Assembly (NCBI GenBank): GCA_028751875.1
Contig: CM054135.1
Coordinates: 11,499,467 to 11,563,466, forward strand
Reading direction: 5' to 3'
DNA length: 64,000 nt
From: Rapana venosa
Taxonomy: Eukaryota > Mollusca > Gastropoda > Neogastropoda > Muricidae
Notes under the pieces: model-generated
What the model was told of the DNA's origin: nothing
Database searches by the model: none
The model's input: only the letters and a program-made list of their open reading frames with translations
Shown: piece after piece, positions 38,961 through 50,972 of the stretch
How the letters are laid out: each line of letters opens with the position of its first letter
Numbering within the stretch: position 1 is the first letter of the stretch
Made by a program: the position numbers and the translations under genes

Positions 38961-40300
38961 CCTCTGCATGCAGTTTGACCCATACACATTACCATTTTCT
39001 GGGTTTTTCCCCCTTCCTTTTTCAAAAACAAAACAAAACAGAAAGACGTTGGGTGCCAGTGCCAGTTCCACATAATTATGCATGAATAGTATCACGCTTG
39101 TTTTGCTGTGTTATAATTATGAACATGTGACAAATGGCCAGGATCTGATTGGTGTACACCTGTCACTGACCTGCGTGATCTGATGCTTTTTGTGTTTGCG
39201 CATATTTTATATCCTTGCCACAGTGATGGAGATCTGATCGTGTTTATTACCAGTGTGACATTTTCTTAACATATCATTTTTGTCCAATATGAAAACATAT
39301 CAAACCTTTTATGCAATGTTTAATCTGTCTATATATTTTATCATTTTTTTCTCCCCTCATAAGGGTATATATGACTTTGATATACTCTTACACAAGTCTT
39401 AAGGACTTAGCACAAGAACTTAAACAAGATATACATTTTTAAAGAAAGGTTTGATCAATATTTGAAAATGCAAAAAGACTGTTGACTTTAAGAGTACTTA
39501 ATGATGCAAATCTGTTGGTAAATGTGGGTTATGAAAAACGTGGCAGAAAGGGGTTTTCATCCTTTGATCGTTTTGTTTATTTATTGCCGTGGTGATGTCA
39601 CTGCCTACCACAGAACAGCTAGAGAGAGCCACCACACATGACCTTGACCTTAACTACAGAAGGGACAAAACTCTACGAACAAGTCAAGTTAAAAATACTG
39701 TAACCCTCCCATGAAGGGCAGTTACATAGTTGAAGATGAGAAGTACAAAGCAATAACATGATAACACGATCACGTAAATGTTCCGAGATAAGTAATAGTT
39801 ACTTCAGGGAAAGACAAATGGTATCAACTAAAGCTGGCGAAACTGTGTCGCCATAGTGAACAGAAGGGATTCACCAACAATGAACATTCTGTTCCTCTCT
39901 TCCTTGGCATGGATTCGTATTGCAGTGTGACACTTTACAAGGTTTAACCTGCAGAAGAGCTATACATCATATTGAATGGACTGACTTGTCAGGCGCTTAA
40001 CGGCAGCGCAACGCATTTTCACTCATATGACAGACAACAAGAGTTGCTCTCTGAAGAAGAAGAAGAAGAAGAAGAAGAAGCAGAAATGGACTTACCTGGG
40101 TATAATTCATGACTGGTACATGGTAAAAGTCGAGGTAGTGTTTTGGGGGCCTTTCTCTAATGGCTTTGTTATGCTGCAGTTATGATTGTTTGGGTTTTAT
40201 GCGATGGTCAGCAGCCTTACTAGCGTTATTCCATGCTGTTGTTGGTTTTTGTTACTGCTGGTGGTAGCAAAGCGAGTGGTTTGTGATAAATTGGTATCAG
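38961..40300. other. Mostly single-copy DNA with a short dispersed repeat
   Basis: AT-rich sequence with no convincing exon. At 39985..40085 lies a copy of the TTGTCAGGCGCTTAACGGCA repeat (also at 2345, 24490 and 63115), ending in (GAA)n. Confidence 0.5.
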
Positions 40301-40482
40301 ATGGCGTCATTCCAGCGATGATTGAAGGTCACATGATGACATCATCGCAGTGGTTATTGAAAGTCACATAACAGTGTCATCCCAGTGATGATTGAAGGTC
40401 AGATGATGACATCATTCCAGTGATGATTGAAGGTCACAAGATGACGTCATCCCAGTGGTGATTGAAGGTCACATGATGCCAG
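40300..40482. repeat. Diverged 36-bp repeat with CRE-like palindromes
   Basis: About five units of CAGTGATGATTGAAGGTCAC plus ATGATGACATCATCC. One unit has a perfect TGACGTCA at 40442-40449. Confidence 0.8.
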
Positions 40483-42000
40483 AGAACGGGGCTTTCAGAC
40501 TTTTTGTTGTATTGTCTGTGAACATGCTGGCTCTTTGCTATACAGATTGCCTGGGCCAGGGGTTATTGTGTATGGCTGTTCTTAGGTATGTTGGAGCCAA
40601 AAATGTAGTCAAGGAAAAAGCATCCTCTTTCTCTTGTTTTGATCGTGGTTGTGATAGTTCTTAATACGTTACTTAATACCTAGTTTTTGCTTGGTCAGAA
40701 ATGAAAGAGCCTTGCAGTTAAAGTACAAACATAAGGTTCATTGTTACTTTTGTGAATACAGATCTGCTCTTTTGCTATTTGTATGCAAAACTTCTCTCAT
40801 GTTTAGTGTCCGGGTTGAGAACCAGACACATAATTTTGGGGTGGTGGGTTGGGGGAGATAGCCTTGTGGTTGGACATTGTGTAGCGCTCGTGACCTGCAT
40901 GATTTACCAGGAAGCCTGTGCTGAAAATTGATTGTTTAACTGTGAATTGATCGCCTCTGTAGTATGATATGTGTCTGTTTTGTTGTCGTTTGGTTTGTGT
41001 GTTGTTGTTTTGTTTTACTGTGCTGCTAAGCTTTTTTGGTGACTAGTTAGACAGAGCTTTGCTGGATATGTAATTATATGTTATTGTTCCATGTTGTGTC
41101 TACTGTTGTTAAACATTGCCATAAAGTTTCAAAGCTTCTCTGTGTTTATTAGTTTTTTTAGTCATAGCGTACTACTTTTAAAGTTGACAGAAGTGTTTGT
41201 GAGATAATTATGCCTGTGAGTTCAGCAGGAGTTATATCTCTTGCCACCACATTCACTTTGGTTTGTGTCTTTATACCGCAGTTTTGCATAAGAAGAGTGT
41301 TTTAGAAAACTGTGACTACAACAGTAATTATTTGATTTTTATTTTGGTAGTATTATTTTATTTTTTAAATATTTGTTTTGTTTTGGCTTTGCTAGTGGTA
41401 GATGATTTGATTGTTATTTGATGATATCTTATTGCACTTATATTTGTGTTTATTTTCTCTCAGTTAGAATAGATGGCTCATTCACCATAAACAGGGTTTC
41501 TATGTAGCTGCTAGGAGTGTGTGTATACTGTGTTGATGTGTACATGTGATCAGGGGCTTGGATACCTATGCACAATAACAGAGTTTTATACAAGGAGGTG
41601 TTTTGGTGACATTTTTTGACCTCATGATTTTTTTTCATTATTGATAGAAAAGGTTTCTATGCCTAGAATGTTGTGTGTGTGGTCGTCAATGGCTGTAATG
41701 ATAGACCACAAACTATGCCTTTTTTCTTAAAGGTTGATGTGATGCGTTGTTGAGGAAGACTGGTGTACTGTACGTTTTGTGTCTGATTTTTAAGCTCTGT
41801 GGCATCACTGTGCCATTGAACAAAAGACAGGATACCCATACATGGGTTGGTTGGGTTGTTAGGATATAAAACAAGGTCGAATCAAATCCAGTCAAATCAA
41901 AATTTACATAGCCCTTACTGCTACCAGACCTGACTTGAGGTGACTTGTATCTAAAACGGCTGTCAGTTTCCCCCACTCTCAGCTTCTATCACTTCCATCC
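40483..42000. other. Single-copy DNA, no gene seen
   Basis: Ordinary-complexity, AT-rich sequence. No spliced or long frame with protein-like composition was recognised. Confidence 0.4.
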
Positions 42001-42029
42001 CATCCCAGCCCCTCACCTCACCTCACCTC

Positions 42030-42315
42030 ACCTCACCTCACTCACCTATCCCATAGTCCCTCGGACTGTGGGGCACTAATGAAGATTTTGCAACCAGCTT
42101 CCTCCTCTTCCATGGTCCTCTGCTTTCCGTAGCAAATCGTTCCACTCAAGGCCAGTCCACTCTCTGATGTCGTCTTCCCATTGTTTTCTCTGTCTGTCTC
42201 TTCGTCTCCCTCCTTGTACCGTTCCCTGTAGGACAGTCTTGGCCAGTCCAGATGTTCGTGTGACGTGCCTGAACAACTTTAGTTTGCGTCTTTTCACTGA
42301 AGTCAGGAGCTCTTC
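42030..42315 (-). mobile_element. RTE-like 3' fragment with (CCTCA)n-type tail
   Basis: The minus frame reads [40 protein letters not shown] and DDIREWTGLEWNDL. It is flanked on the left by (CTCAC)n. The insertion splits a dispersed repeat otherwise seen intact at 21704..21870, with the short flank CCCAGC present on both sides. Confidence 0.8.
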
Positions 42316-42997
42316 ATATGGCCCAGCTGGTGCTAACTATTGCAGGATCTGAGAACACATGTATGGACTTGGCAGCTTGGCGTTTTCCTTATTGCAACAG
42401 TGTAGAAAACCAGGAGGGGGAAGAAAAGGAAGGGGCGCGCTGATTTCAGCACTGGGCTCCTGACCGAGTTATGCTGGATTTGCGCGCTGTGGATATTTCC
42501 TCTGCACTCCAGGAGTCTTTGGGGTACTGCACTGAATTTTTCATCCAGCGTGTCATGGGCAGGTTGAACATAGTGGAGCCCATGCTTCTCCAGATAGCAG
42601 GATGCATGCTGGGTGTGGTGTGTGCCATTTTCCTATCGTCCATATGTTTTGAAACTCACCAGTGCAGTGTACTTTTATCTTAACTATCACTGAGTCACAT
42701 TGAGCAGCAAGATGGTGAAGCAGCCAAGCTGACAGACTTCTCATCCTAGTGATCTTAAAGAGTCACGGGGTTTAAACCTTGGCAGCCCCTAGGAAACGGA
42801 GGTTGCAGATGTTTACTATTTATGTATTTTTTAAATGCAGACTTGCCAAGTTATGTACGACACCTTGTTTCCCTACACTTCTGCAGCAGATGAAGACAGT
42901 ATTTACTTGAAAGGTCGCTCATTCATAATTATCAGCATTTGCTGAGTTGTGGAACTTGGAAATACTCAGTTTGCTCTCGAGATGTGAGCAACACACT

Positions 42998-43770
42998 AGG
43001 TAAACATGTGCTCACACTAGGTAAGCATGCTCCTAAGAAAGTGGCACACTAGGTAAGCATGCTCTTAAGAAAGTGGCACACTAGGTAAGCATGCTCCTAA
43101 GATAATGGCACACTAGGTAAGCATGCTCCTAAGATAATGGCACACTAGGTAAGCATGCTCTTAAGAAAGTGGCACACTAGGTAAGCATGCTCTTAAGAAA
43201 GTGGCACACTAGGTAAGCATGCTCCTAAGATAACTCCACACTAGGTAAGCATGCTCCTAAGATAATGGCACACTAGGTAAGCATGCTCTTAAGAAAGTGG
43301 CACACTAGGTAAGCATGCTCCTAAGATAATGCCACACTAGGTAAGCATGCTCCTAAGATAATGCACACTAGGTAAGCATGCTCCTAAGATAATGGCACAC
43401 TAGGTAAGCATGCTCCTAAGATAACGGCACACTAGGTAAGCATGCTCCTAAGATAATGGCACACTAGGTAAGCATGCTCCTAAGATAATGGCACACTAGG
43501 TAAGCATGCTCTTAAGAAAGTGGCACACTAGGTAAGCATGCTCCTAAGATAACTCCACACTAGGTAAGCATGCTCCTAAGATAACGCCACACTAGGTAAG
43601 CATGCTCCTAAGATAACTCCACACTAGGTAAGCATGCTCCTAAGATAACTCCACACTAGGTAAGCATGCTGTCAAGATAATGGCACACTAGGTAAGCATG
43701 CTCCTAAGATAACTCCACACTAGGTAAGCATGCTGTCAAGATAATGGCACACTAGGTAAGCATGCTGTCT
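42998..43770. repeat. 32-bp minisatellite, about 24 copies, with four unit variants
   Basis: CACACTAGGTAAGCATGC is constant in nearly every unit. The remaining 14 bp comes as TCCTAAGATAATGG, TCTTAAGAAAGTGG, TCCTAAGATAACTC and GTCAAGATAATGG. The order of variants is not random (see findings). Confidence 0.94.
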
Positions 43771-43774
43771 TGCT

Positions 43775-44750
43775 GACTGCAACAACTAACACAGATTTTG
43801 GGTTGGGTCAGAGGCAGTGTTTCAAGCAGACAGGTCATCTGTTGTTGGTAGATTTTCAGGCAGGTGTCGTGTGATGTATGTGGGATATTCTAGAGGCACG
43901 TGGTAATTCCTCCTTGAGGAAAATTCAAATGGAAAAACTACGCACCTCGGCTAGTGCCAATTGAGTTTGTTCTGGAAGAGAAAGTAACTGAATTAGGACG
44001 ATCAATAATCTCATCAGTATTTCTCGGTGTGAATTTTTTTCCTGCCAAAATATCACAAGGTAATATGTTAAAACAATAGTGGCATCTTTTGTGACAATGA
44101 GCAGAATGTAACACATTCATGTGTAAAACTTTTTGTGCCATATCATGAAGTCAGACTCAACTGAAAAAACAGGTCTTTCTTATTATTCTTATGATCGGTA
44201 ACAGGGATATGGCCATTTGATCTCTTTATTCACCCATTCTTTCAGTATTCATTTATTCATTTTGTTTGCTACTACGAAGATGACAAAGGTCATGTAAAAG
44301 CTGGCATTACATCAAAGAACCCGATTACTAGGTTATAGAAATTGCAAAGATACATGATCATGGCAACAGGAAAATGTTTTTTCTAACAGGAAAATGTTTA
44401 CATCTGTTAAAAATGCCAAAATATTGTCCAGGGTATATATTACGAAGCATGGTGTTTATATAGAATCTGTAGTATTCATTTCGTATGTGCATGTGTGGAC
44501 AGGTGTAGATGTTTGTTGGTCAGGCATTTATGGAAGGCTCCCCTCCAAGCGACATTGTCCTAGGACACAAAAAACTGTACCTCAAGTCCATGGACTAGCC
44601 CAGTGGCTGCAGCTGTGTGCTCCTGGTGTGACAGTTATTGAGGAGAAAGGCGTGAGTCTCTACAGCCAGCTTTGGGAATGTTTCCCTGGGTGGTGACAGT
44701 GGTACAGACTTCATGACCTGGAAAGGTCGTTGTGATTGTGGGAAACTTTT
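43775..44750. other. Single-copy DNA, no gene seen
   Basis: No recognised repeat and no convincing coding frame. Confidence 0.4.
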
Positions 44751-44839
44751 TTCTGTGCCTTGGCCTAGCTGCAAGGTTGACCAATGGTGAGAGTTTTGCA
44801 TATGCCGCCATTTTGACCCACCGTTATGGTATCCACATT

Positions 44840-44872
44840 CTGACATATATATATATATATAATATATGTATG

Positions 44873-44914
<42 letters not shown>

Positions 44915-44935
44915 CTATCTATAGATAGATAGATC
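44840..44935. repeat. (TA)n and (TCTA)n tract
   Basis: ATATATATAT, TATGTATGTA and CTATCTATAGATAGATAG, a self-complementary stretch. Confidence 0.9.
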
Positions 44936-45351
44936 TAGTTTTTGTTTTGTGTGTGTGTGTTTAGAAAGTATGAATCTGTCAGTGATTCAGCCCATTTGCT
45001 TTTTCCCCTTCACAGTGGCCCATTGTTTTTCTGACATGTCAGTACTCTGCCAGTAAATGACCCTCCTCATCTTGATTCTGACAGTAGCGGCACGCAGCAG
45101 GCCGTGAGATGCCAGGGAAGGCAGGCACTAGGGTTGCATCACTGTACAGTCAGTGGATGGCAGCGTGAGGAAGCTGGGGTCAGGGCTGGGTACTGTTTTG
45201 TTCCTGAAAAGCAGTTAGGTTGGATCAGGGAGTGGTGTACATCTCACTGTTGTCATTGTCGGACATGGAGCCAGTATTTGTTCCCTTATTTATTATTATT
45301 TTTTATTTTTTATTTGTGCATTCATTCATTCATTCATTTCGTTTATTTATT

Positions 45352-45662
45352 CATTTTATTTCGAGGATAATGGAAGAAGAACTTTTAAACTTTTTTTTTT
45401 AAACATCTGGTTCCTGTCTGTATGTGGTATTATTTTGTCATCTGTTTCCACCGGCACAAAGGGCCTACTCCTCCTAAAAGAGGAACAGGTTTTAACGATG
45501 AGTGCTAGATGGTCTGCTTGCGTTCACACTCGGGACCTCTGTTTATAGTTTCATTGGAAGGACATTTGGGGAAGTGGAGTCGTCACTGATGTTAACTCCA
45601 AGGGGAAAAATCCCCTTAAACGAATGCCTCGATAATGGCTTGAACCCGGGCCATCAGATTGC
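45352..45662 (-). mobile_element. tRNA-headed SINE (family 1), diverged
   Basis: The tail TTTCGAGGATAATGGAAGAA at 45360 and body lead to GCTTGAACCCGGGCCATCAG (B-box side). The head is then replaced by a (TAG)n/(CAG)n tract. Confidence 0.78.
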
Positions 45663-45670
45663 AACGGCCA

Positions 45671-45944
45671 GTGTAGTAGTAGTAGTAGTAGTAGTAGCAG
45701 TAGCAGTAGCAGTCGTAGTCGTAGTCGTAGTAGTAGTCGTAGTCGTAGTCATAGTAGTCGTGGTGGTGGTGGTGGTAGTAGTAGTAGTAGGCAGTCAGCA
45801 GCAGCAGAAGCAGCAGCAGCACGCGCAGTAGTAAGGAAGAAGAAGAAGATTGAAGAAAGAAGAAAAGCAGCAGCAGCAGCAGTAGCTGTAGTAGTAGCAG
45901 TAGTAGTAGTAGCAGTAGTAGTAGCAGTAGTAGTAGTAGGCAGC

Positions 45945-45976
<32 letters not shown>

Positions 45977-46090
45977 TAGTAGAAGAAGAAGATTGAAGAA
46001 AGAAGAAGCAGCAGTAGCAGTGTAGTAGCAGTAGCAGAGGAGGAGGAGAAGAAGCAGCAGCTGTTGCTGTTGTTGTTGTTGTTGTTGTGT
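45671..46090. repeat. (TAG)n/(CAG)n trinucleotide tract
   Basis: TAGTAGTAGCAG with CGT and AAG variants. It carries an internal duplicated word, GAAGAAGATTGAAGAAAGAA (45841 and 45986), and ends in (GTT)n. Confidence 0.9.
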
Positions 46091-46394
46091 ACCACTTTCA
46101 GTCATGGAGATTTCTCCTGCATGACATTCCCGGGAAGAGCACGTCACCACAGGAGCAGCGCTGCTCACCAGGGTCCAGACAGTTGACCACTGACGTTCAC
46201 CTCATCACAGAGCAGCTCTTGCAATGGACTGTTGGTAGCAGTGATCGGGGCACATCAAGGGTGTGGGTTTACATGCAAATATTGTCGGTGGTTGAGCATT
46301 TCTGAACAAGTCGAAATTTCAAACCGAAAATTCCAGAGAAAAAACCCAACTGTTGGTAGAGTAGAAAAAAATGCACGAGCCTCTTGCTGCTTTA

Positions 46395-46720
46395 ATCCAA
46401 GTTTTTTCCATGCCTGTCGACAATCACCTTCACCTTTACATATCCCGTAGTCGGGTCGACCGTTGGGGATCCACTGAAGATTTTTTTAACCAGCTTCCTC
46501 CACTCCTCACGGTTCTCAATTTTCCGTAGTATGTTTTTTCCACTCAAGGCCAACCAACTTTCTGATGTTGTCTTCCCATCGTTTCTCTGTCTGCCTTTTC
46601 GTCTCCCTCCTTGTACTGTTCCCTGTAGTGACAGTCTTGGCCAGTCCAGATGCTGGTGTGACGTGCCCGTATACAACTTCAGTTTTCAGGGTTTTTTCCC
46701 CACTGAAGTCAGGAACTCTT
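46395..46720 (-). mobile_element. RTE-like 3' fragment, decayed
   Basis: The minus frame reads [16 protein letters not shown], then drifts out of frame (SESWLALSGKNILRKIENRE, EEWRKLV). It is the same protein region as the fragments at 32600 and 42030 but older and frameshifted. Confidence 0.75.
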
Positions 46721-46729
46721 CACGTGACC

Positions 46730-48190
46730 CGGTGGCGTTTTCTGCTCTGGTTTTCCCTTCCTTGTTGGTGATGTGATCTCTGTACGAGATACCACGAAGT
46801 TTGCGAAAGCATCTCATCTCCATTGCCACCCAGGCAGTGTCACATAACCACCATAAATGGAGAGATCGGTGTTTTTTGACAGTGCAACGCTCTCGTGACC
46901 ACTCTAGTATATTGTGACCGTATGTATTTGTGAGACCGTTCAGTTTTGTCTGGAAAGGGGTAGCATGCCTGCCCTCTTATAGGGACAGGCAAGATGAAGC
47001 CGCGAAACGGCTTCTTTCTCCTCCCCCCTCCTCTTTGTTTTGCATACGCAGGCATTGAATTCATGCCAATGCTCTCAATCTACACACGTAAATTTTAAAA
47101 TGAATGTACTTATTCTTGGGTTAGAGTTTTTGCACGTATGACCATTTTCTTGTTTCACCACAAAGGCAGCCGTACTCTGTTTTCCTGGAGGTAAAAACTG
47201 ACTCACACACACACAGATTACCAAGACAGAAACCTTGTACTATGAGTTAAGTTGTACAACTTTTGTTCCACATTGATTCATATGTGTGTTTTGTTTTATG
47301 GCTGTGCCTATTTTCGTCAAGTATCGGGCGCGCACGCGCGTGTGTGTGTGTGTTTTACTTTTAATTCTCCATACATTCCAAGTAATGATGTTGGTAATAA
47401 TCTTAGCTATGTTTTAGGCTCTCTGTATGTAGATTATACATTTTTGTGTGTGTGTGTTTTGGTGGGTATTCACGTGCGAAAGATTTAAAACTTTTATTTA
47501 TTTTTTTGTTTTCTGACTTTATGGTTGGACATTCTGTATTCTCATCATACCAGTAATTGTGATGTTCATCCAGTTTTGGGGGATGGGTGGGTGGGGGGTT
47601 GAGGCGGGGTGGGGTGGGGGGGGGGGGGTATTGACCTTGTGTATTTACTCAGAATCTCCTGTTGTGATTTTATTCATATCAGACCATTGTGACATACGCA
47701 GTGCCTTTGTTGTGTGAAACATTCCATTGGATAGGAATCTCTGTTTTGATTACAGCGGAGACCTTGTGCGTGATTTGTGATGATATAGAGAATTAATTCA
47801 TATGAACAGTGTTGTGTGGATCTCTGTTGTGCAAGCCTCATTCCGGGTGAAGTGGGTTGTGATGTATACCTAGGTGTAGCAGACATGTATATCGTTCTGT
47901 AGCCGTGGGTGGTCTTTTTTAAAGGGAACACTATTTAGTGTCTTTGTTGATTTGGTGTGGTTGAATGTAAAGAATATTGATATGTCCTCCGTCGTGCAAA
48001 GTTTGTAAATTTAATGTGAATTAAACTACGTCTTTTGAAAAACCATGATGATTTATGCTTTGCTTTATGGTTTGTTTGTTTGTTTTTATGAATTTGAATT
48101 AGGCAGAATATTTTCAGGAACAAGCAATTTTCGTGACTGAAAAGGGTACACAATACAACACAATGTTATACAACACAGTTTATAATACGC
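46730..48190. other. Mostly single-copy DNA, no gene seen
   Basis: It contains one copy of the dispersed 100-bp repeat (47110..47195) and a G run at 47617. A spliced gene cannot be excluded, but no exon was recognised. Confidence 0.4.
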
Positions 48191-48197
48191 AAGCATG

Positions 48198-48199
48198 AT

Positions 48200-48265
<66 letters not shown>

Positions 48266-48292
48266 TACACGCACACACGCACACACACACTT
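48198..48292. repeat. (AC)n then (ACGC)n microsatellite
   Basis: ACACACAC followed by GCACGCACGCACGC over about 45 bp. This is alternating purine-pyrimidine sequence with Z-DNA potential. Confidence 0.9.
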
Positions 48293-48787
48293 ATAATAAT
48301 ACACACGATAATTCAGTTTTTGTAGTATGTTAAAGTTAGTTTTTATTAAGTACCGTTATCTGACACTTTTCTATTATTGTTTGCGTTCTCTTGTTTAGAT
48401 TACTTTTTTCCGTCTAAAATCACTAAATGTGAATAGACGTTAAACTGAAGATATCACACACACAGGCAAAGAGAGAGGAGTGGGGAAGAGTGAGTGAGAA
48501 AGAGAGAACATGGCTAGCCTACCTTTCTTTGAGTAAATAGATAAGCACAGCTTTTTTCCACCATACTCCTTCCCCTCTTTGGGTCACAGAAAAGTCTGAC
48601 AAAACAATATTGGTAATCAATACCACTGTGACATGAGACCTCACGTGTAAGAGAAAGAAAGAAAGAAAGAAAGCACCCACACTCCTTCCACCCTTCACCC
48701 CCTCCTTCCACCAGTGTTCCCACAGCTATAATAATTATAAGAAAAAAAAAGTCAAGGACTTTTCACAGACTTGACTTGTAAATGACC

Positions 48788-49175
48788 AGCCGCCATGGCG
48801 CAGTGGTTAGCGTCTCGGGTTACAGACTGGAAGGTCGCAGGTTCGAATCCCATAAGAGTCATGGGGATTTTTCAGACTCCAGCCGGTTCCTACCCAAAGT
48901 GAGTGTGCTGTGGGCTCATTAGGAAGACTGGGACCACACTGTCAAGCTTCATCCACTTTACGGACGCGGTTTTGAGAATTTTGCTCAAATTACATGACCA
49001 ACACTGCAGATGTCTGTATCTCTCGGGCCCGTTGATGCCGGGATATATAACGATAGGAGGTGTAGAGTGCAGCCATGGGAAGTAGTCTCAAAGCAGATGG
49101 ACTTCCACAGCAGCAGCATTACAGCATCTTCATTCTATTATTCTATTATTATTATTATTATTATTATTATTCTCA
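48788..49175 (+). mobile_element. tRNA-headed SINE (family 3) with (ATT)n tail
   Basis: CCATGGCGCAGTGGTTAGCG is an A-box and CAGGTTCGAATCCC a B-box about 45 bp later, at tRNA-like spacing. There is no tRNA 3' half; an unrelated body follows and ends in (ATT)n at 49137..49173. This is a SINE, not a tRNA gene. Confidence 0.7.
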
Positions 49176-49735
49176 CTGACCATCATGCAAGAAAAGAAAA
49201 TTGTCTCTGATTTGGTGGCCCCGGCTGCTCTGGTCTCATGGTGACTTCAGTTTCGGTTTCCCCATAGGCTTCTGTGCCTGTGGTGACTTTGCGTCAGAGC
49301 TTTAGGGACAGGAGGTTCCTGGGAGAAGGTCGTCGTCGTCGGAGGGACATAGCGGTGGTGGCCACCCCGGTGGGCGTCTGACTCAGTCTGAGCTACTGTT
49401 GTTGTTGTTGTTGTTGTCGTCGTCGTCAGTAGGGGGCTTAGTGGAAGGCTTCAGAACAGGCACCACTGAATACCATAAAATGACCCAGCAGCAGTGCAGG
49501 GCCCCTCTGGCTGGTGGCCTCACGGCGGTCTGATATTGACGGGCTCCCTGTGGACATCCGACCCTGAGGATGCGACATAACGAATCTGGGTGTGGCTTGA
49601 GTGGAGAGAGTGAAATGAGCGGAGTGGGAACAGCGGGACAGGAGAACCACAGAAGAGGAGGCAGCAGCAGGAAAAAACAATAGAGAATAACACATCGCTG
49701 ATGTTTATATAAAATAGATATTTCTTGTAGCAGTC
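49176..49735. other. Unassigned GC-richer DNA
   Basis: No protein or known repeat was recognised. A (GTT)n(GTC)n run stands at 49400..49428. Confidence 0.4.
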
Positions 49736-49764
49736 ACACGCACAAACACACACACACACACACG

Positions 49765-49799
<35 letters not shown>

Positions 49800-49879
49800 A
49801 TGCATCCACGCACACACACACGCACACATGCGCACAAACATACACACACGCTCGCACGCACGCACGCACGCGCACACAA

Positions 49880-50220
49880 AAGTCCTTCGGATGAGACTAT
49901 AAACCGAGACCCTGTGTGCGAACGCACGCAGAACATCTTGCACGCACGTTAAATCCTGTTCCGCTTTTCGTAGAGTAGGCCATCGTGTACCTGTGGAAAC
50001 AGATGACAGAATTTACAAAACCGCATATACATGGGGACTGGATGTAAAAAAGCTCATAAATGCTTATTCCATTATCCTCGATCTTCTTCTTCAAGTGTCC
50101 GGTCTGGTCCTGCAGACATCGACGATCATGGCTCTCCATTCTTCCCTGTTCTCGGTCCCTCTCATGAGCTCATTGTTGGTGCCCTTTTTATCCGTTGCGA
50201 ATCCTCGATATAAAAGAATA
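49880..50220 (+). mobile_element. tRNA-headed SINE 3' part, interrupted by a retrotransposon fragment
   Basis: It starts at the core (TCCTTCGGATGAGACTATAA) and reaches TTATCCTCGAT at 50082. It is interrupted by 118 bp of another element and resumes ATCCTCGATATAAAAG at 50201. Confidence 0.85.
50083..50200 (-). mobile_element. 5'-truncated copy of element A inserted into a SINE
   Basis: The reverse complement matches the 3' end of the element at 56800..56918 (GAGCTCATGAGAGGGACCGA; ATGATCGTCGATGTCTGCAG). It ends in (GAA)n and is flanked by the direct repeat ATCCTCGAT (50074-50082 and 50201-50209), a 9-bp target-site duplication. Confidence 0.9.
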
Positions 50221-50289
50221 AAATACACACACACATACACACACACACGCACACACACACACACACACGCACACACTGCTCTGCAGTCT

Positions 50290-50972
50290 TCTGGCTATCA
50301 GCCTCATGGAAAGATCGTATTCAGCTAACACAGACTTTGAAGTTTTGTACTTCGAGTTTGGTGTAAGAGTAACATGTTCTAGAACAAAACATGTTGTAGA
50401 ACAATCTGCGTTTTATCAGAAACAGAAGCATACGCTTTCTTGTCATGCGAACTGTGACTAATTGCTGTCCGCTGCCTTAGATGCCCTGTGGGAACAATTC
50501 CTCCAGACACCCAGGATTGGCTAGAGTAATCTGTGATTACAGAGATGACTATCATCATGATGGTTCTTTGTTAGAGACATAATATCTAGTGAAGAGTCTG
50601 TGACAAATATCTCTAACGACTGACAGACTAAAAGTAATCAATACTACTTCAAAAGGAAACAGGCACGTCACAAACTGAACAGTTGATGTCCAAGCATGTT
50701 TTCTATCTACTCTATCAAAAAAGGCAAAACTAGGGAAGCCTCTCTACACAATTAAGACTGACTTACTTGGGGAACTCTTCCGGTAGTTGAAATGTAAACA
50801 GCTGTCGAATGAAGCTCCGCATTCAAGTGTAAATTTTGCATTCCTGTGCCTTTGCCTGAGTCTGTGAAGTGACTGGAAGACATCATGCCAGAGGTGGCTT
50901 TAAGTTTCAGGGCCATGTGTGGCTGTTTTGTGGCCACCTTCAGGGCATTCCTGTCTCCACCTGCAATGCTAA
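50290..50972. other. Sequence left of element A, border unclear
   Basis: No gene was recognised. Part of it may be the 5' UTR of element A, since the ORF1 frame opens at 50973 without an ATG. Confidence 0.4.

Noticed and set aside
42998..43770. CRISPR-like look of constant and variable halves
   Set aside because: The variable halves come in only four related variants and are not unique spacers. The DNA is eukaryotic and no cas genes are present. It is a minisatellite.
48790..48860. Possible tRNA gene with A and B boxes
   Set aside because: The acceptor stem does not close and an unrelated body with an (ATT)n tail follows. It fits a SINE head.
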